Origin: Cacconaster sp045617505
GTDB taxonomy: Bacteria > Bacteroidota > Bacteroidia > Bacteroidales > UBA932
NCBI GenBank assembly: GCA_045617505.1
Contig: JAZLIS010000107.1
Location: forward strand, 9,698 to 73,697
Reading direction: 5' to 3'
DNA: 64,000 nucleotides
Shown: one piece after another, positions 43,312 to 53,112 of the stretch
Numbering within the stretch: position 1 is the first letter of the stretch
Layout of the letters: every line of letters begins with the position of its first letter
The notes under the pieces: model-generated
Database searches by the model: none
Told to the model about the DNA's origin: nothing
The model's input: the letters and a program-made list of their open reading frames with translations, nothing else
Position numbers and translations under genes: made by a program

Positions 43312-44892
43312 TCAATTTTTCAAAGCCGCATCCATCACATTGTCAATGGAGAGGTATATCTGATAGAATGCATCGTCATTCAACGGCGTGTTGCGGCCTA
43401 TGAGAGCCCGTATCTGGGTCTCGATTATACGTCCGGACACCTCCCATTCGCCTCTCTTCAGGGATACTCCGGCATCAGCGGCGTAACTGATGAATTTTTC
43501 CTTGAGTGCCAGAGCGTTAAGGAAACCCTCCAAACTCTTCATATCCCCTATGGAGCGTAGTTTCCCCCTGTACCTGTCGGACATCTGATTCGCAAACTTC
43601 ACCTGAAGACTGAGTCTATTGCATTTCACGAGGAAATCGCTCACGCCGGTTGTATCCAGAGGGACGAACACATCTGGGATGATTCCTCCGCCTCCATATA
43701 CGGTACGCCCACCTTTTGTCGTGAATTTCAGGGAGTCGTTGACCTTGATACTATCCGCGCTTATCATCTCCCCGTGGCGGTATCTCTGAAGCAGATCAGA
43801 TGCATAGTCATCATACGGCTTCTGGATGCACCTGCCTGACGGAGTGTAATATCGGGCCACCGTCAGCCTTATCCCCGAACCGTCGCTGAAATAGACAGGC
43901 TCCTGCACAAGGCCCTTCCCGTATGACCTCAAGCCATACAGCGTTGCCCTGTCGTTGTCCTGCATCGCACCGGCGAAGATTTCACTGGAAGAAGCGGATG
44001 CCTCGTCAATCAGAACCGCCAGAGCAATATCCCGGCAAGTGCCCTTTCCATCAGCAAAGATATCCTGACGCGCCCTTTTACGGCCTTCCATATATACTAT
44101 AAGGTCACCTTTGGCAAGAAATTCATTGGAGAGCCTGATGGCCTGATCAAGATATCCTCCAGTATTGCCGCGCAAATCGAACAGAAGACGGGTCATCCCC
44201 TTCGAACGCAGCTTGAGCATAGATGAGATGAACTCGAAATAACTGGTCTTGGCGAACTTGGAGAGTTTTACGTAACCGGTGGTGTCATCAATCATAAATG
44301 CCGCATCAACAGTATTGACGGGAATCTTGTCCCTCACAATCGGGAAATCTATCAGGGACTGCTCTCCCGCCCTGCCGACGGATATGATAACTTTGGTGCC
44401 GCGCTTGCCCTTCATCAGCCTTACCATTGAATCCTGTGGCATCTTGACTCCGGCAATAACCCTTCCATCGACCTTGACTATACGGTCTCCCGAAAGAAGG
44501 CCGGCCTTTTCGGCGGGGCCGCCGGAAATAACCTGTGAAACCACAGCGGTATCCTCCGGCACGGTAAACTGAATCCCGATACCGTCAAATCCACCTTGAA
44601 GATCCTCCTCGGCCACCTGAAGCTCCACAGGTGGAAGATATACCGAATGGGGGTCTAGTTCCGACATAATCAGCGGGAGTATGTCCTCAGTAACTTTTTC
44701 CTGATCAATCTCATCCACGTAGTCCTTGCCGACGCTGCCCAAGACGAGCATCAGTTTTGACCAATCGCCCTCAGGAATCTGAACCTTTGCGGCACGCTTC
44801 TGCCTCATAGTGTTCACCGCCCCGATGACGAGTGCCAGTATCACGACCCACAGCACGGCCGTGAGTATTCTGTTCATTTGTTTCGGTTCCAT
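43312..44892 (-). CDS. S41 family C-terminal processing peptidase
   Basis: 526 residues from ATG 44892, one base after the dCMP deaminase stop. An N-terminal membrane anchor (ILTAVLWVVILALVIGAVNTM) is followed by a PDZ domain (FDGIGIQFTVPEDTAVVSQVISGGPAEKAGLLSGD) and the protease core: LLFDLRGNTGGYLDQAIRL, DEASASSSEIFAGAMQDNDR (catalytic Ser) and YGKGLVQEPVYF (catalytic Lys). It acts in the periplasm on C-termini of envelope proteins. Confidence 0.93.
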   Translation of the reverse strand: MEPKQMNRILTAVLWVVILALVIGAVNTMRQKRAAKVQIPEGDWSKLMLVLGSVGKDYVDEIDQEKVTEDILPLIMSELDPHSVYLPPVELQVAEEDLQGGFDGIGIQFTVPEDTAVVSQVISGGPAEKAGLLSGDRIVKVDGRVIAGVKMPQDSMVRLMKGKRGTKVIISVGRAGEQSLIDFPIVRDKIPVNTVDAAFMIDDTTGYVKLSKFAKTSYFEFISSMLKLRSKGMTRLLFDLRGNTGGYLDQAIRLSNEFLAKGDLIVYMEGRKRARQDIFADGKGTCRDIALAVLIDEASASSSEIFAGAMQDNDRATLYGLRSYGKGLVQEPVYFSDGSGIRLTVARYYTPSGRCIQKPYDDYASDLLQRYRHGEMISADSIKVNDSLKFTTKGGRTVYGGGGIIPDVFVPLDTTGVSDFLVKCNRLSLQVKFANQMSDRYRGKLRSIGDMKSLEGFLNALALKEKFISYAADAGVSLKRGEWEVSGRIIETQIRALIGRNTPLNDDAFYQIYLSIDNVMDAALKN

Positions 44893-44893
44893 A

Positions 44894-45304
44894 CTATCCC
44901 TCGCTCTTTTCCACTTCAACGCCGGCACGGCGGAGGAGGTCCAGACCATCAGAAGACCTGTAGTCCTCACTATATACGACTCTTTTGATGCCGGCCTGAA
45001 TTATCAGCTTGGCACACTCGATGCAGGGAGAAGCCGTCACATACAGTGTTGCGCCCGAACTGCTGTTGCCGCTCTTGGCCACCTTCGTAATGGCATTTGC
45101 CTCCGCGTGAAGAACGTACGGCTTGGTGACACCGTTATCGTCCTCACAGACATTTTCGAATCCCGCAGGGGTCCCGTTGTATCCGTCGGAAATTATCATT
45201 CTGTCCTTGACAATGAGAGCCCCCACCTTCCGGCGGACGCAGTAGGAATTCTCAGCCCAAATCCGGGCCATCGCAAGATAACTTCTGTCAAATTTAGTCT
45301 CCAT
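44894..45304 (-). CDS. Deoxycytidylate (dCMP) deaminase
   Basis: 136 residues. Zinc-site motifs: VLHAEANAI (His and catalytic Glu) and TASPCIECAKLIIQAG (two Cys). YNGTPAGFENVCED is typical of the ComEB/dCMP deaminase group. It makes dUMP for thymidylate synthesis. It starts five bases after the acyl-CoA ligase stop and is followed one base later by the S41 protease. Confidence 0.92.
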   Translation of the reverse strand: METKFDRSYLAMARIWAENSYCVRRKVGALIVKDRMIISDGYNGTPAGFENVCEDDNGVTKPYVLHAEANAITKVAKSGNSSSGATLYVTASPCIECAKLIIQAGIKRVVYSEDYRSSDGLDLLRRAGVEVEKSEG

Positions 45305-45309
45305 AACTC

Positions 45310-46980
45310 TTATCGTTGATACAGATAGCGTTTGATGCTGTGCTTGGGAGTCTTTTCAAATTCCTCCGGAACAAGCTCGACAGCGGCTATCCGGCTGTAT
45401 TTGGGGAGCTGGCTGTTGATTCTGGAAAGCAACTCCCGGCACATACTGTCAATCTCGGACTGGGAGTACTGTTCTATGTTCATTTTCCGGATGTCAGGAT
45501 AAATCATAGCCACAAGCAACCCGTTGTCCTCTATGACAAGTGATTCCGTCACCTCCTCCATATTGTCGATTACGCTCTCTATCTCTTCGGGATAGATGTT
45601 CTGTCCGGACGGCCCGAGTATCATACTCTTCTTGCGTCCTTTTATATAAAGGTATCCGTCCAAATCGAACACCCCTACGTCTCCGGTGTGAAACCACCCG
45701 TCCCTTGTGAATGCCGACTTGGTCGCCTTCTCATTCTTGTAATAGCCTGCAAAGACATTGTCCCCCTTGATAAGAATCTCGCCGGGGATGTTGAGAGGAT
45801 CTCTGGAATCTATCCTGACAGACATTCTGGGAGCCGGCTTTCCGCAGGAATAGAGGCGGGTACAGTCACTGGGGGCAAAGGTGACGATGGGAGCGCACTC
45901 CGTCATACCATATCCCACCGTATAAGGGAAATTCATCTTGCTCAACAGCTGCTCGGCTTCCCGGCTGAACGGGGCTCCTCCTATTATGACCTCCTTGAAC
46001 CTGCCGCCGAAAGCCTCCTTCAATCTGCCGTTTATCTTGCCGAGAACTATATGGTCGGCAACGGGAATATTCATCAGAAGTTTGGCCGCCCCCTTGTTGA
46101 TTGCAGGCAGGACAATGTTCTTGTAGAGTTTCTCTACAATGATAGGTACGGTTATGATAACGTCCGGCTTTACCTTGCTGAAGGCTTCCAGCAGAATTCT
46201 GGGGCTGGGAAGTCTGGTGAGGAAATGAACGTGAGCACCGATGGTCATTTCAAAGAGGAACTCGAACATCATACCGAACATATGGGCTGTCGGCAGAATC
46301 GAGAGCATATTGGACGTATTGTCCATCTGCGGCTCCACCTCAGTGGCGAACAGGATGTTGGAAAGCAGCGCCCTAAATGGAATCATCACACCTTTGGAGA
46401 AGCCCGAAGTGCCTGAGGTATAGCTTATTAGTGCAAGGTCTGACGGCCTGTCACGAAAATAGTCGATATCCTCCTCAGAATAGCCGTGGGAATATTTATC
46501 CTCAAACTTGCTGTCAATCCGGTTGCGGAGAGTGACAATGGAAGATTTGTTGGATAATACTATCTCATATCCCGGATACCGAATCACCGCATCAAGAAAA
46601 GAGAAATCCTCATACTGAAGATTCTCCCAGATCGGACCCCCGACAAAGAAAAGTTTCGCCTCGGAATGCTCGACCAGATGAGCGACGTTGGCCGGCTTGA
46701 ATTCGTGGAGTATCGGTACGGCCACGGCTCCGTACGTCACAGTGGCAAGATATGTCACAGCCCAGTATATCTGATTGCGGGAGCAGATGGCAATCTTGTC
46801 ACCTTTCCTGATGCCGGCTTCCTTGAAGAAGAGATGCAGCCAAGCAATCCTTGTAGCCAGTTGCCCGTAAGTGAGCGTTTCGCCCCCGTAATCGGACAAT
46901 GCCGGACACATCCAATTCCGTCTGAAACTCTCTTCAAACAGCTTGTTGACTGATTTGATATTTGATGTCAATCCTATCAT
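45310..46980 (-). CDS. Long-chain fatty acid-CoA ligase (AMP-forming)
   Basis: 556 residues, shorter than typical 600-residue homologues. Adenylation motifs: LISYTSGTSGFSKGVMIPFRALLSN, VGYGMTECAPIVTF, GEILIKGDNVFAGYYKNE, DGWFHTGDVGVFDLDGYLYIKGRKKSMIL. It activates fatty acids for uptake or lipid remodelling. The chain-length range cannot be inferred. Promoter at 47000-47030. It begins a tight run with the dCMP deaminase, S41 protease and queA. Confidence 0.9.
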   Translation of the reverse strand: MIGLTSNIKSVNKLFEESFRRNWMCPALSDYGGETLTYGQLATRIAWLHLFFKEAGIRKGDKIAICSRNQIYWAVTYLATVTYGAVAVPILHEFKPANVAHLVEHSEAKLFFVGGPIWENLQYEDFSFLDAVIRYPGYEIVLSNKSSIVTLRNRIDSKFEDKYSHGYSEEDIDYFRDRPSDLALISYTSGTSGFSKGVMIPFRALLSNILFATEVEPQMDNTSNMLSILPTAHMFGMMFEFLFEMTIGAHVHFLTRLPSPRILLEAFSKVKPDVIITVPIIVEKLYKNIVLPAINKGAAKLLMNIPVADHIVLGKINGRLKEAFGGRFKEVIIGGAPFSREAEQLLSKMNFPYTVGYGMTECAPIVTFAPSDCTRLYSCGKPAPRMSVRIDSRDPLNIPGEILIKGDNVFAGYYKNEKATKSAFTRDGWFHTGDVGVFDLDGYLYIKGRKKSMILGPSGQNIYPEEIESVIDNMEEVTESLVIEDNGLLVAMIYPDIRKMNIEQYSQSEIDSMCRELLSRINSQLPKYSRIAAVELVPEEFEKTPKHSIKRYLYQR

Positions 46981-46999
46981 TCAAAAAACCTGTAATTCG

Positions 47000-47030
47000 C
47001 AAATATGGGAATAATGTCCGTCTTTCGCAA
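47000..47030 (-). promoter_or_regulatory. Promoter of the acyl-CoA ligase gene
   Basis: On the minus strand TTG (47028-47030), a 20-base spacer and CATATTTG (47000-47007, one mismatch to TAnnTTTG) lie just downstream of hisIE, whose stop is at 47072. Confidence 0.6.
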
Positions 47031-47071
47031 CAAGAAATTCGTGATTCTCCTCCTTTCAGCGCTTTCCGGGC

Positions 47072-47671
47072 CTACCGGTGCCTGCGGGCAAGTTCGGATT
47101 CGAGTTCCGGGACGTTTACATCCATCTGCTCCAAAAGGACAAGGAAATGGTATATGAAATCACAGGCTTCATAGACGAACCGGTCCCTGTTTCCGCTTAC
47201 GGCTTCAATTATCATCTCTGCACACTCCTCCCCCACTTTTTTGGAGATTGTCTTTGCGCCCTTGATGAAAAGTCCCGTAGTGTATGAATCATCCGGCATC
47301 TGTTCGTGGCGTTTACGGATAAGGTCTGCGAGGGTACGGATGAACCCTTCATCCTCAAAAGAGTCGAAGCAGGCCGTGGTTCCCCGATGGCAGACAGGCC
47401 CGGACGGGACAGTCTTTATCAGAATTGTATCATTGTCACAATCGGGATATATCTCACATACTTCAAGATAGTTGCCGCTTGTCTCCCCTTTTGTCCAAAG
47501 CGTATTGCGGGAGCGGGACCAGAAAGTGACGCGACCTTCGGCAAGAGTCCTTTCAAAAGCCTCTTCGTTCATATAACCCAACATCAGCACTTTGAGGGTG
47601 TTCACATCCTGAACAATTACAGGCAGCAGTCCGTCGCCGGTTTTCTTCAAATTAAAATCACTGAATTTCAT
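47072..47671 (-). CDS. hisIE: Phosphoribosyl-AMP cyclohydrolase / phosphoribosyl-ATP pyrophosphatase
   Basis: 199 residues, a fused bifunctional form. HisI part (about 1-110): MLGYMNEEAFERTL, VTFWSRSRNTLWTKGETSGN and the zinc-type SGPVCHRGTTACF. HisE part (about 115-199): SYTTGLFIKGAKTISKKVGEECAEMIIEAVSG. It carries out the second and third steps of histidine synthesis. It is the last gene of the operon, seven bases after hisF. Confidence 0.96.
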   Translation of the reverse strand: MKFSDFNLKKTGDGLLPVIVQDVNTLKVLMLGYMNEEAFERTLAEGRVTFWSRSRNTLWTKGETSGNYLEVCEIYPDCDNDTILIKTVPSGPVCHRGTTACFDSFEDEGFIRTLADLIRKRHEQMPDDSYTTGLFIKGAKTISKKVGEECAEMIIEAVSGNRDRFVYEACDFIYHFLVLLEQMDVNVPELESELARRHR

Positions 47672-47678
47672 ATTCCAA

Positions 47679-48431
47679 TTATCTGACGTTTATTCCCCGT
47701 TTTACAAGTTCGCTTTTCAATTCAGGGATAGTGATTTCCCCGTAATGGAAGATGCTGGCGGCCAAAGCGGCATCGGCTTTTCCGACAGTGAGCACCTCGG
47801 CAATATGGTCAATGGACCCTGCACCCCCGGACGCGATAATCGGAATGCTGAGCATATCCGCCAACCGGGCATATTGTTCACAGGCATACCCTGCTTTGGT
47901 ACCGTCGTGGTCCATTGAGGTGAAAAGTATCTCTCCCGCACCCCTTTCCTGAACCTCACGAGCCCAGGAGAAGAGTTCCAGTTCAGTAAACCTGCTGCCG
48001 CCGTGGGTGGCGACGCGCCATCGTCCTGAGATATATCCGGCGTCTATTGCGCAAATAACGAACTGGCTGCCATATTTCGAAGCGATTTCGGTAATCAGTT
48101 CCGGACGCGCAACAGCCGCGCTGTTGAGCGAAATCTTGTCGGCACCGTTGTCCAGAAGCCTTGAGGCATCTTCGAGTGATGAAATTCCGCCTCCGACCGC
48201 AAACGGAATATTGATGCCCAAAGCAATTCTTTCCACCAAAGCCGTGAATGTATGACGTTCCTCTCTGGAGGCGCTTATATCAAGATAGACAAGCTCATCC
48301 GCGCCTTCCTCACCATAGCGCACACCCATTTCGACAGCATCGCCCACTTCGCGCAATCCCTCGAAATTCACGCCCTTTACAACCTGTCCGTTCCTCACAT
48401 CGAGACAGGGTATTATCCTTTTTGATACCAT
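47679..48431 (-). CDS. hisF: Imidazole glycerol phosphate synthase, cyclase subunit
   Basis: 250 residues, TIM barrel. RIIPCLDVRNGQVVKGVNFEGLREVGD, AVGGGISSLEDASRLLDNGADKISLNS and ILFTSMDHDGTKAGYACE (catalytic Asp) are diagnostic. It pairs with HisH to form imidazole glycerol phosphate and AICAR. It overlaps hisA by 19 bases. Confidence 0.97.
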   Translation of the reverse strand: MVSKRIIPCLDVRNGQVVKGVNFEGLREVGDAVEMGVRYGEEGADELVYLDISASREERHTFTALVERIALGINIPFAVGGGISSLEDASRLLDNGADKISLNSAAVARPELITEIASKYGSQFVICAIDAGYISGRWRVATHGGSRFTELELFSWAREVQERGAGEILFTSMDHDGTKAGYACEQYARLADMLSIPIIASGGAGSIDHIAEVLTVGKADAALAASIFHYGEITIPELKSELVKRGINVR

Positions 48432-49141
48432 TGTTTTATCTCCTCAAGAGAAATCCTGTTTTCATATATGGCCTTCCCTACAATCACCTTTTTCTCGCCC
48501 TGCCTGTCAAGACGCTCTATGTCTGCCATGGACGATATCCCTCCGCTTACCGTGAAACACACCGAAGGGAACTCCCTGCGAAGATCCGCATACAGGTCGA
48601 AAGAGGGGCCGCAAAGCATCCCGTCCCTTGATATGTCGGTGCATATCACCTGTTCAAGCCCGGAAGACAACAAGCGGTTTACAAGGGATGATATCGTCAC
48701 GGAAACTGTTTCAAGCCATCCGTTGACCGCAATCCTCCCCTCCTTCACATCGGCTCCAAGAATCATTTTTCCGGCACCGAACAGAGTCATCCACTGTCCG
48801 AAAAGCTCCGGGTTAACAGCAGCCACGCTACCCACTATGGCGTGGGAGGCACCTGCGTCAAACACAGACGATAGCGCTGCGGCGGTTTTGACACCGCCCC
48901 CCCACTCAAGTTCCACATTCACCCGGGAAGCCACCTTCTCAAGAGTGGAAAGATTCCTCGGAGCGCTGGCTTTGGCTCCATCAAGATCCACCAGATGGAT
49001 GCGTTTCACGCCGCAATCGGCATAAGCGGCAGCCATATCCGAAGGAGAGGCGTCATACATCTTACGGCTGGCGTAATCTCCCCGGGAAAGACGCACGCAG
49101 TGTCCTTCGATAATATCGATTGCTGGAATGATTTCTATCAT
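48413..49141 (-). CDS. hisA: ProFAR isomerase
   Basis: 242 residues, TIM barrel related to HisF. EIIPAIDIIEGHCVRLSRGDYASRKMY, VDLDGAKAS, LEWGGGVKTAAAL and ISRDGMLCGPSFDLY are typical. It performs the Amadori isomerization of ProFAR to PRFAR. Overlaps hisH by four bases (ATGA type) and hisF by 19. Confidence 0.96.
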   Translation of the reverse strand: MIEIIPAIDIIEGHCVRLSRGDYASRKMYDASPSDMAAAYADCGVKRIHLVDLDGAKASAPRNLSTLEKVASRVNVELEWGGGVKTAAALSSVFDAGASHAIVGSVAAVNPELFGQWMTLFGAGKMILGADVKEGRIAVNGWLETVSVTISSLVNRLLSSGLEQVICTDISRDGMLCGPSFDLYADLRREFPSVCFTVSGGISSMADIERLDRQGEKKVIVGKAIYENRISLEEIKQWYQKG

Positions 49142-49725
49142 AGAGCAAGAAAATTACGGAGTACAGCCTCTCCGGCCGGACCGCTCTTCTCGGGGTGGAA
49201 CTGAGTGCCGTAAAAGTTTTCATACCTGAGAGCTGCGCTGAAAAATGCCTCTCCGTGGCGGCAGGTGGCAATAGTGTCAGGGCAGAGTTGCGGATAGAAG
49301 GAGTGAACATAGTAAAAACTGCCTCTTTTTTCCACGCCGGTGAAGAGTTTGCCTTCCATATTGGATGTCACGTTCCAGCCCATATGCGGAACCTTGGCCT
49401 CGGGAGACGGCTTGAATTTATGCACTTCCGTGTCGAAGATGCCCATTCCGGCCACATTTCCCTCTTCGCTGCATCGGCACATTATCTGCATACCCACGCA
49501 GATTCCGAGGACAGGACGGCGCAAGTTACGAATAATGCCGTCAAGCCCCTTGTCCCGAAGGTCCGACATCGCCTCGGCGGCATTGCCTACACCGGGCAGA
49601 ATCACCCGGTCCGCGGCAACAAGATGCGCAGGGTCTGCCGTCAGTTCATATTCAGCTCCCAGACGGGCCAGGGCATTTGCCACCGACCTGATGTTGCCTG
49701 CATTATAATCCACTATCGCTATCAT
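49138..49725 (-). CDS. hisH: Imidazole glycerol phosphate synthase, glutaminase subunit
   Basis: 195 residues. The class I glutamine amidotransferase core shows DYNAGNIRSVANAL, LPGVGNAAEAM, VLGICVGMQIM (nucleophile Cys), and FYGTQFHPEKSG (His and Glu of the triad). It supplies ammonia to HisF. Overlaps hisB and hisA by four bases each. Confidence 0.97.
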   Translation of the reverse strand: MIAIVDYNAGNIRSVANALARLGAEYELTADPAHLVAADRVILPGVGNAAEAMSDLRDKGLDGIIRNLRRPVLGICVGMQIMCRCSEEGNVAGMGIFDTEVHKFKPSPEAKVPHMGWNVTSNMEGKLFTGVEKRGSFYYVHSFYPQLCPDTIATCRHGEAFFSAALRYENFYGTQFHPEKSGPAGEAVLRNFLAL

Positions 49726-50795
49726 AATATTCCCTTGCTGGATGGGAGTTCATAACTGAAAACATCTCTGCGTACAGCCTGGCGGAGAGCGCGGGCAAAT
49801 CCCTTGAACACCGCTTCCGCTTTATGGTGGGTGTTTTCACCCGCAGCCTCTATGCGCAGATTGCAGCGGGCGGAATCGCAGAAGGACTTGAAGAAGTGCC
49901 GGAACATCTCCGTAGGCACATCTCCCACATACTCGCGATTGAATTCTACGTTCCATACAAGTTCGCTCCTTCCACCGAAGTCCAGCAGGACAAGCGCCGC
50001 ACATTCGTCCATAGGAAGACAGAATCCATATCGGTCAATGCCCCTCTTGTCTCCCAGTGCAATGCGGAAGGCCTCGCCCAGAGCAATTGCCGTATCCTCG
50101 ACAGTGTGATGTTCATCCACCTCAAGATCGCCTTTGCACAGTATCGTAAGTCCAATACCCCCGTGATGCGGAATCTGAGAGAGCATATGATCGAAGAATT
50201 TAAGGCCGGTATCTATCCCGGAGGGGCCTCCGTCAAGGTCCAACCGGATGCTGATGTCCGTCTCCGACGTCTTGCGGGCCACCTCGGCCGTACGCTCTGT
50301 CCGGCGTATTTTCTCGACAGCCTGAGGCCAGGTGCATACTCCCTCCGACTCATTCTCTGCAATAAGAATACCTTTGGCTCCGAGATTGCGGGCCAGTTGG
50401 AGATCCGTTTCACGATCACCTATCACCCAGCAGGCCGGCAGGTCGTATGAAGAATCAAGATATTTCCCAAACATTCCGATGCCGGGCTTGCGTGTGTCCA
50501 GCCCATCTTCAGGGAAACTGCGGTCAATCAGAATATCATCAAACACAACCCCCTCGCCTTCAAGAGTTTCCAGCATCTTGTCCTGTACGGACAGGAAAGT
50601 CTCTTCAGGAAATGAAGCCGTCCCGAGCCCATCCTGATTGGAGACCATAACCAATTCATAGCCAAGGCCTGACAAAGCTCTCAGGCCGGAAATCGCACCC
50701 GGTACCCAGGACATCTTCTCAAGCGAATCAATCTGTTCATCAAAAGGTTCGCGCAGGATGGTACCGTCCCTGTCAATAAATATTGCTCTTTTCAT
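49722..50795 (-). CDS. hisB: Bifunctional histidinol-phosphatase / imidazoleglycerol-phosphate dehydratase
   Basis: 357 residues from MKRAIFIDRDGTIL, inside the end of hisC (23-base overlap). The N-terminal HAD phosphatase has FIDRDGTIL, VMVSNQDGL and KPGIGMFGKYLDSS...WVIGDRETDLQLARNLGA. The C-terminal dehydratase has DGGPSGIDTGLKFFDHMLSQIPHHGG, DEHHTVEDTAIALG and NTHHKAEAVFKGFARALRQA. This enterobacterial-type fusion is common in Bacteroidota. It carries the sixth and eighth steps of the pathway. Confidence 0.96.
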   Translation of the reverse strand: MKRAIFIDRDGTILREPFDEQIDSLEKMSWVPGAISGLRALSGLGYELVMVSNQDGLGTASFPEETFLSVQDKMLETLEGEGVVFDDILIDRSFPEDGLDTRKPGIGMFGKYLDSSYDLPACWVIGDRETDLQLARNLGAKGILIAENESEGVCTWPQAVEKIRRTERTAEVARKTSETDISIRLDLDGGPSGIDTGLKFFDHMLSQIPHHGGIGLTILCKGDLEVDEHHTVEDTAIALGEAFRIALGDKRGIDRYGFCLPMDECAALVLLDFGGRSELVWNVEFNREYVGDVPTEMFRHFFKSFCDSARCNLRIEAAGENTHHKAEAVFKGFARALRQAVRRDVFSYELPSSKGIL

Positions 50796-51831
50796 ATTCT
50801 CCAAGTGATTTGAGAAGTCTCCCGTTCTCCGCGGCAAGGCCGACGGTAATGCGCAGACATCCTTCGCACCCTTTCACCCGGCTGCGGTTCCGTACTATGA
50901 TACCGTCCTTCACCAGCCAGTCATACAGTCCGTCGGGGTCTGCCACCCTGATCAGGACAAAATTGCTCCGACTGGGATAGACCTTCTCTATACATTTGTA
51001 TTTCAACAAATTATCCAACACACGGCCACGTTCACGACATATTTCGGCAACTTCATCTTCTATTCCCTTCCCGAGAAGCTCCAACGCCTCCCTTTGGGCT
51101 GCGCCCGAGATGTTGTAGGGATATTTCACATTGTTCATCAATTCGATAATCTGCCTGTCGGCAAAAGCCATTCCTATCCTCAGGGCAGCCATTCCCCGGG
51201 CTTTTGAAAGAGTCTGGAGGACAACGATGTTCGGGTAATCGACGATATATTCCGACATTGAAGCCGAGGCACTGAAATCGATATATGCTTCGTCTATGAC
51301 CACTATTCCATCGAATCTGCGCGCAACATCAAGCATATCGGCGGGTTCAAAGGAGTTGCCGGTGGGATTATTAGGACTGCAGATGAATATTGCTTTTGTG
51401 TTTATGTCACAGGCTTCCAACAGAGCATCAGCGTTGAAGGAGAACTCTTCCCCGAGTTGGACGGGACGATATTCCACATCGTTGATAGCCGCCGCCACCT
51501 CATACATTCCGTAAGTGGGAGCCACAGCCACGACATTATCCATGCCAGGATTACAGAATATCCTGTAAATCAAATCTATAGCCTCATCACTGCCGTTTCC
51601 CAAAAAAATATTGTCCTGCAGGATTCCCTTTATTTCAGAGATTCTGGCCTTCAAGGCTTTCTGTCTGGGATCGGGGTAGCGGTTCCAGGAGTTGGCATAC
51701 GGAGATTCATTGGCATCGAGCCAGGTGTCGGCGCTCCCCTTGAAATCATCACGCGCCGTGGAATACGGAGCAAGGCTCCGAATGTTCTTGCGTACAAGTT
51801 TCTTTATGTCCGTTATCATACTTTCACTCAT
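50773..51831 (-). CDS. hisC: Histidinol-phosphate aminotransferase
   Basis: 352 residues, PLP-dependent class II aminotransferase. WLDANESPYANSWNRYPDPRQ, IFLGNGSDEAIDLIYRIF, ICSPNNPTGNSF, VIDEAYIDFS and TLSKARGMAALRIGMAFA (PLP Lys) are the family blocks. Overlaps hisD by eight bases and hisB by 23. Confidence 0.97.
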   Translation of the reverse strand: MSESMITDIKKLVRKNIRSLAPYSTARDDFKGSADTWLDANESPYANSWNRYPDPRQKALKARISEIKGILQDNIFLGNGSDEAIDLIYRIFCNPGMDNVVAVAPTYGMYEVAAAINDVEYRPVQLGEEFSFNADALLEACDINTKAIFICSPNNPTGNSFEPADMLDVARRFDGIVVIDEAYIDFSASASMSEYIVDYPNIVVLQTLSKARGMAALRIGMAFADRQIIELMNNVKYPYNISGAAQREALELLGKGIEDEVAEICRERGRVLDNLLKYKCIEKVYPSRSNFVLIRVADPDGLYDWLVKDGIIVRNRSRVKGCEGCLRITVGLAAENGRLLKSLGEYEKSNIY

Positions 51832-53110
51832 TTACAGAAATACGTACTTTCACAGCGTTGGCATGGGCCTGAAGGCCCTCAGCCTCGGCCATCGGAACAA
51901 TCGTTTTTCCGAGCGAAGACAGCCCCTCCCGTGAAATTTCCTGAATGGTCATCTTCCTGAAAAAACTGTCCATATTCACACCGCTGAAGGCTCTTGCCCA
52001 TCCGCAGGTCGGCAGAGTATGATTGGTGCCGGAAGCATAATCTCCGGCACTTTCAGGCGTATATGCCCCCACGAACACACTGCCGGCGGCGGTAATCCGG
52101 TCCGCCACAGGCCAGGCGTCATCCAGAGATATTATCAGATGCTCCGGGGCATATTCATTGGCGAAATCCACTGATTCATCCATCGGAAGAATCAGGATGC
52201 GGCTCTTTTCAAGGGCACAGGAAGCAATCTCACAGCGTCCAAGTGTCTTCAACTGTTTTTCCAGTTCGAGTTCAACCTCATCGGCGAGTCTTTCGCTGTC
52301 AGTGGCCAGAATCACCTGACTGTCCCTCCCGTGCTCGGCCTGTGACAGAAGATCCGCCGCCACAAAGGCTGGATTGGAATTGCCATCCGCTATAACCATC
52401 ACCTCAGACGGGCCGGCAGGCATATCCACCGCCACACTTGAGGCACCGAGAATCTGCTTTGCCACGGTCACGTACTGGTTGCCGGGACCGAAAATCTTGT
52501 CAACTTTCGGCACGGTCTCCGTCCCGAGTGCCATAGCGGCAATAGCTTGTGCCCCTCCGATTCGGAAAATGCGGTCTATGCCACAATATGATGCGGCATA
52601 AAGGACCTCAGGGGCGATGATGCCGTTTTGTGACGAAGGAGTGCAGAGAATTATTTCGCGACATCCGGCAAGTCTGGCCGGTATGGCCAACATAAGGACA
52701 GTTGAGAAAAGAGGTGCAGTACCTCCGGGGATATAGAGTCCCACCCTTTCTATCGGAACCGGCCGCTGTATGCAGCGCACTCCCGGTGCCGTCTCCACCT
52801 CTATTTCGTGAGGAATTTCGGCTTCGTGGAATTTCCGGATATTTTTTGCCGCCTCGGCCATTGCATCTCTGACTTCCGGAGAAACGCTCTCCCGTGCCGC
52901 GGCAATTTCCGCTTCGCTCAGTTCAAGATTCCCGCACGAACGCCCGTCAATTTCAGAAGCGATGGCACAGATTGCCTCATCGCCCCCCCTGCGGACTCTC
53001 TCTATTATCTGCACAACCCTTTCCCGGACTCCGGTATCGGCATCCGATGGCCTGAGGCACAGTTCCTTCCACAGGCCGCGGTCAGGGTTGACATATCTGT
53101 TCATCTTCAT
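51824..53110 (-). CDS. hisD: Histidinol dehydrogenase
   Basis: 428 residues; ATGs at 53110 and 53104 are both possible. GLYIPGGTAPLFSTVLMLAIPA, IFRIGGAQAIAAMALGT, IFGPGNQYVTVAKQ, VDMPAGPSEVMVIAD and DYASGTNHTLPTCGWARAFSGVN (zinc and catalytic residues) mark the enzyme. It oxidizes histidinol to histidine. It begins two bases after hisG. Confidence 0.97.
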   Translation of the reverse strand: MKMNRYVNPDRGLWKELCLRPSDADTGVRERVVQIIERVRRGGDEAICAIASEIDGRSCGNLELSEAEIAAARESVSPEVRDAMAEAAKNIRKFHEAEIPHEIEVETAPGVRCIQRPVPIERVGLYIPGGTAPLFSTVLMLAIPARLAGCREIILCTPSSQNGIIAPEVLYAASYCGIDRIFRIGGAQAIAAMALGTETVPKVDKIFGPGNQYVTVAKQILGASSVAVDMPAGPSEVMVIADGNSNPAFVAADLLSQAEHGRDSQVILATDSERLADEVELELEKQLKTLGRCEIASCALEKSRILILPMDESVDFANEYAPEHLIISLDDAWPVADRITAAGSVFVGAYTPESAGDYASGTNHTLPTCGWARAFSGVNMDSFFRKMTIQEISREGLSSLGKTIVPMAEAEGLQAHANAVKVRISVNE

Positions 53111-53112
53111 TT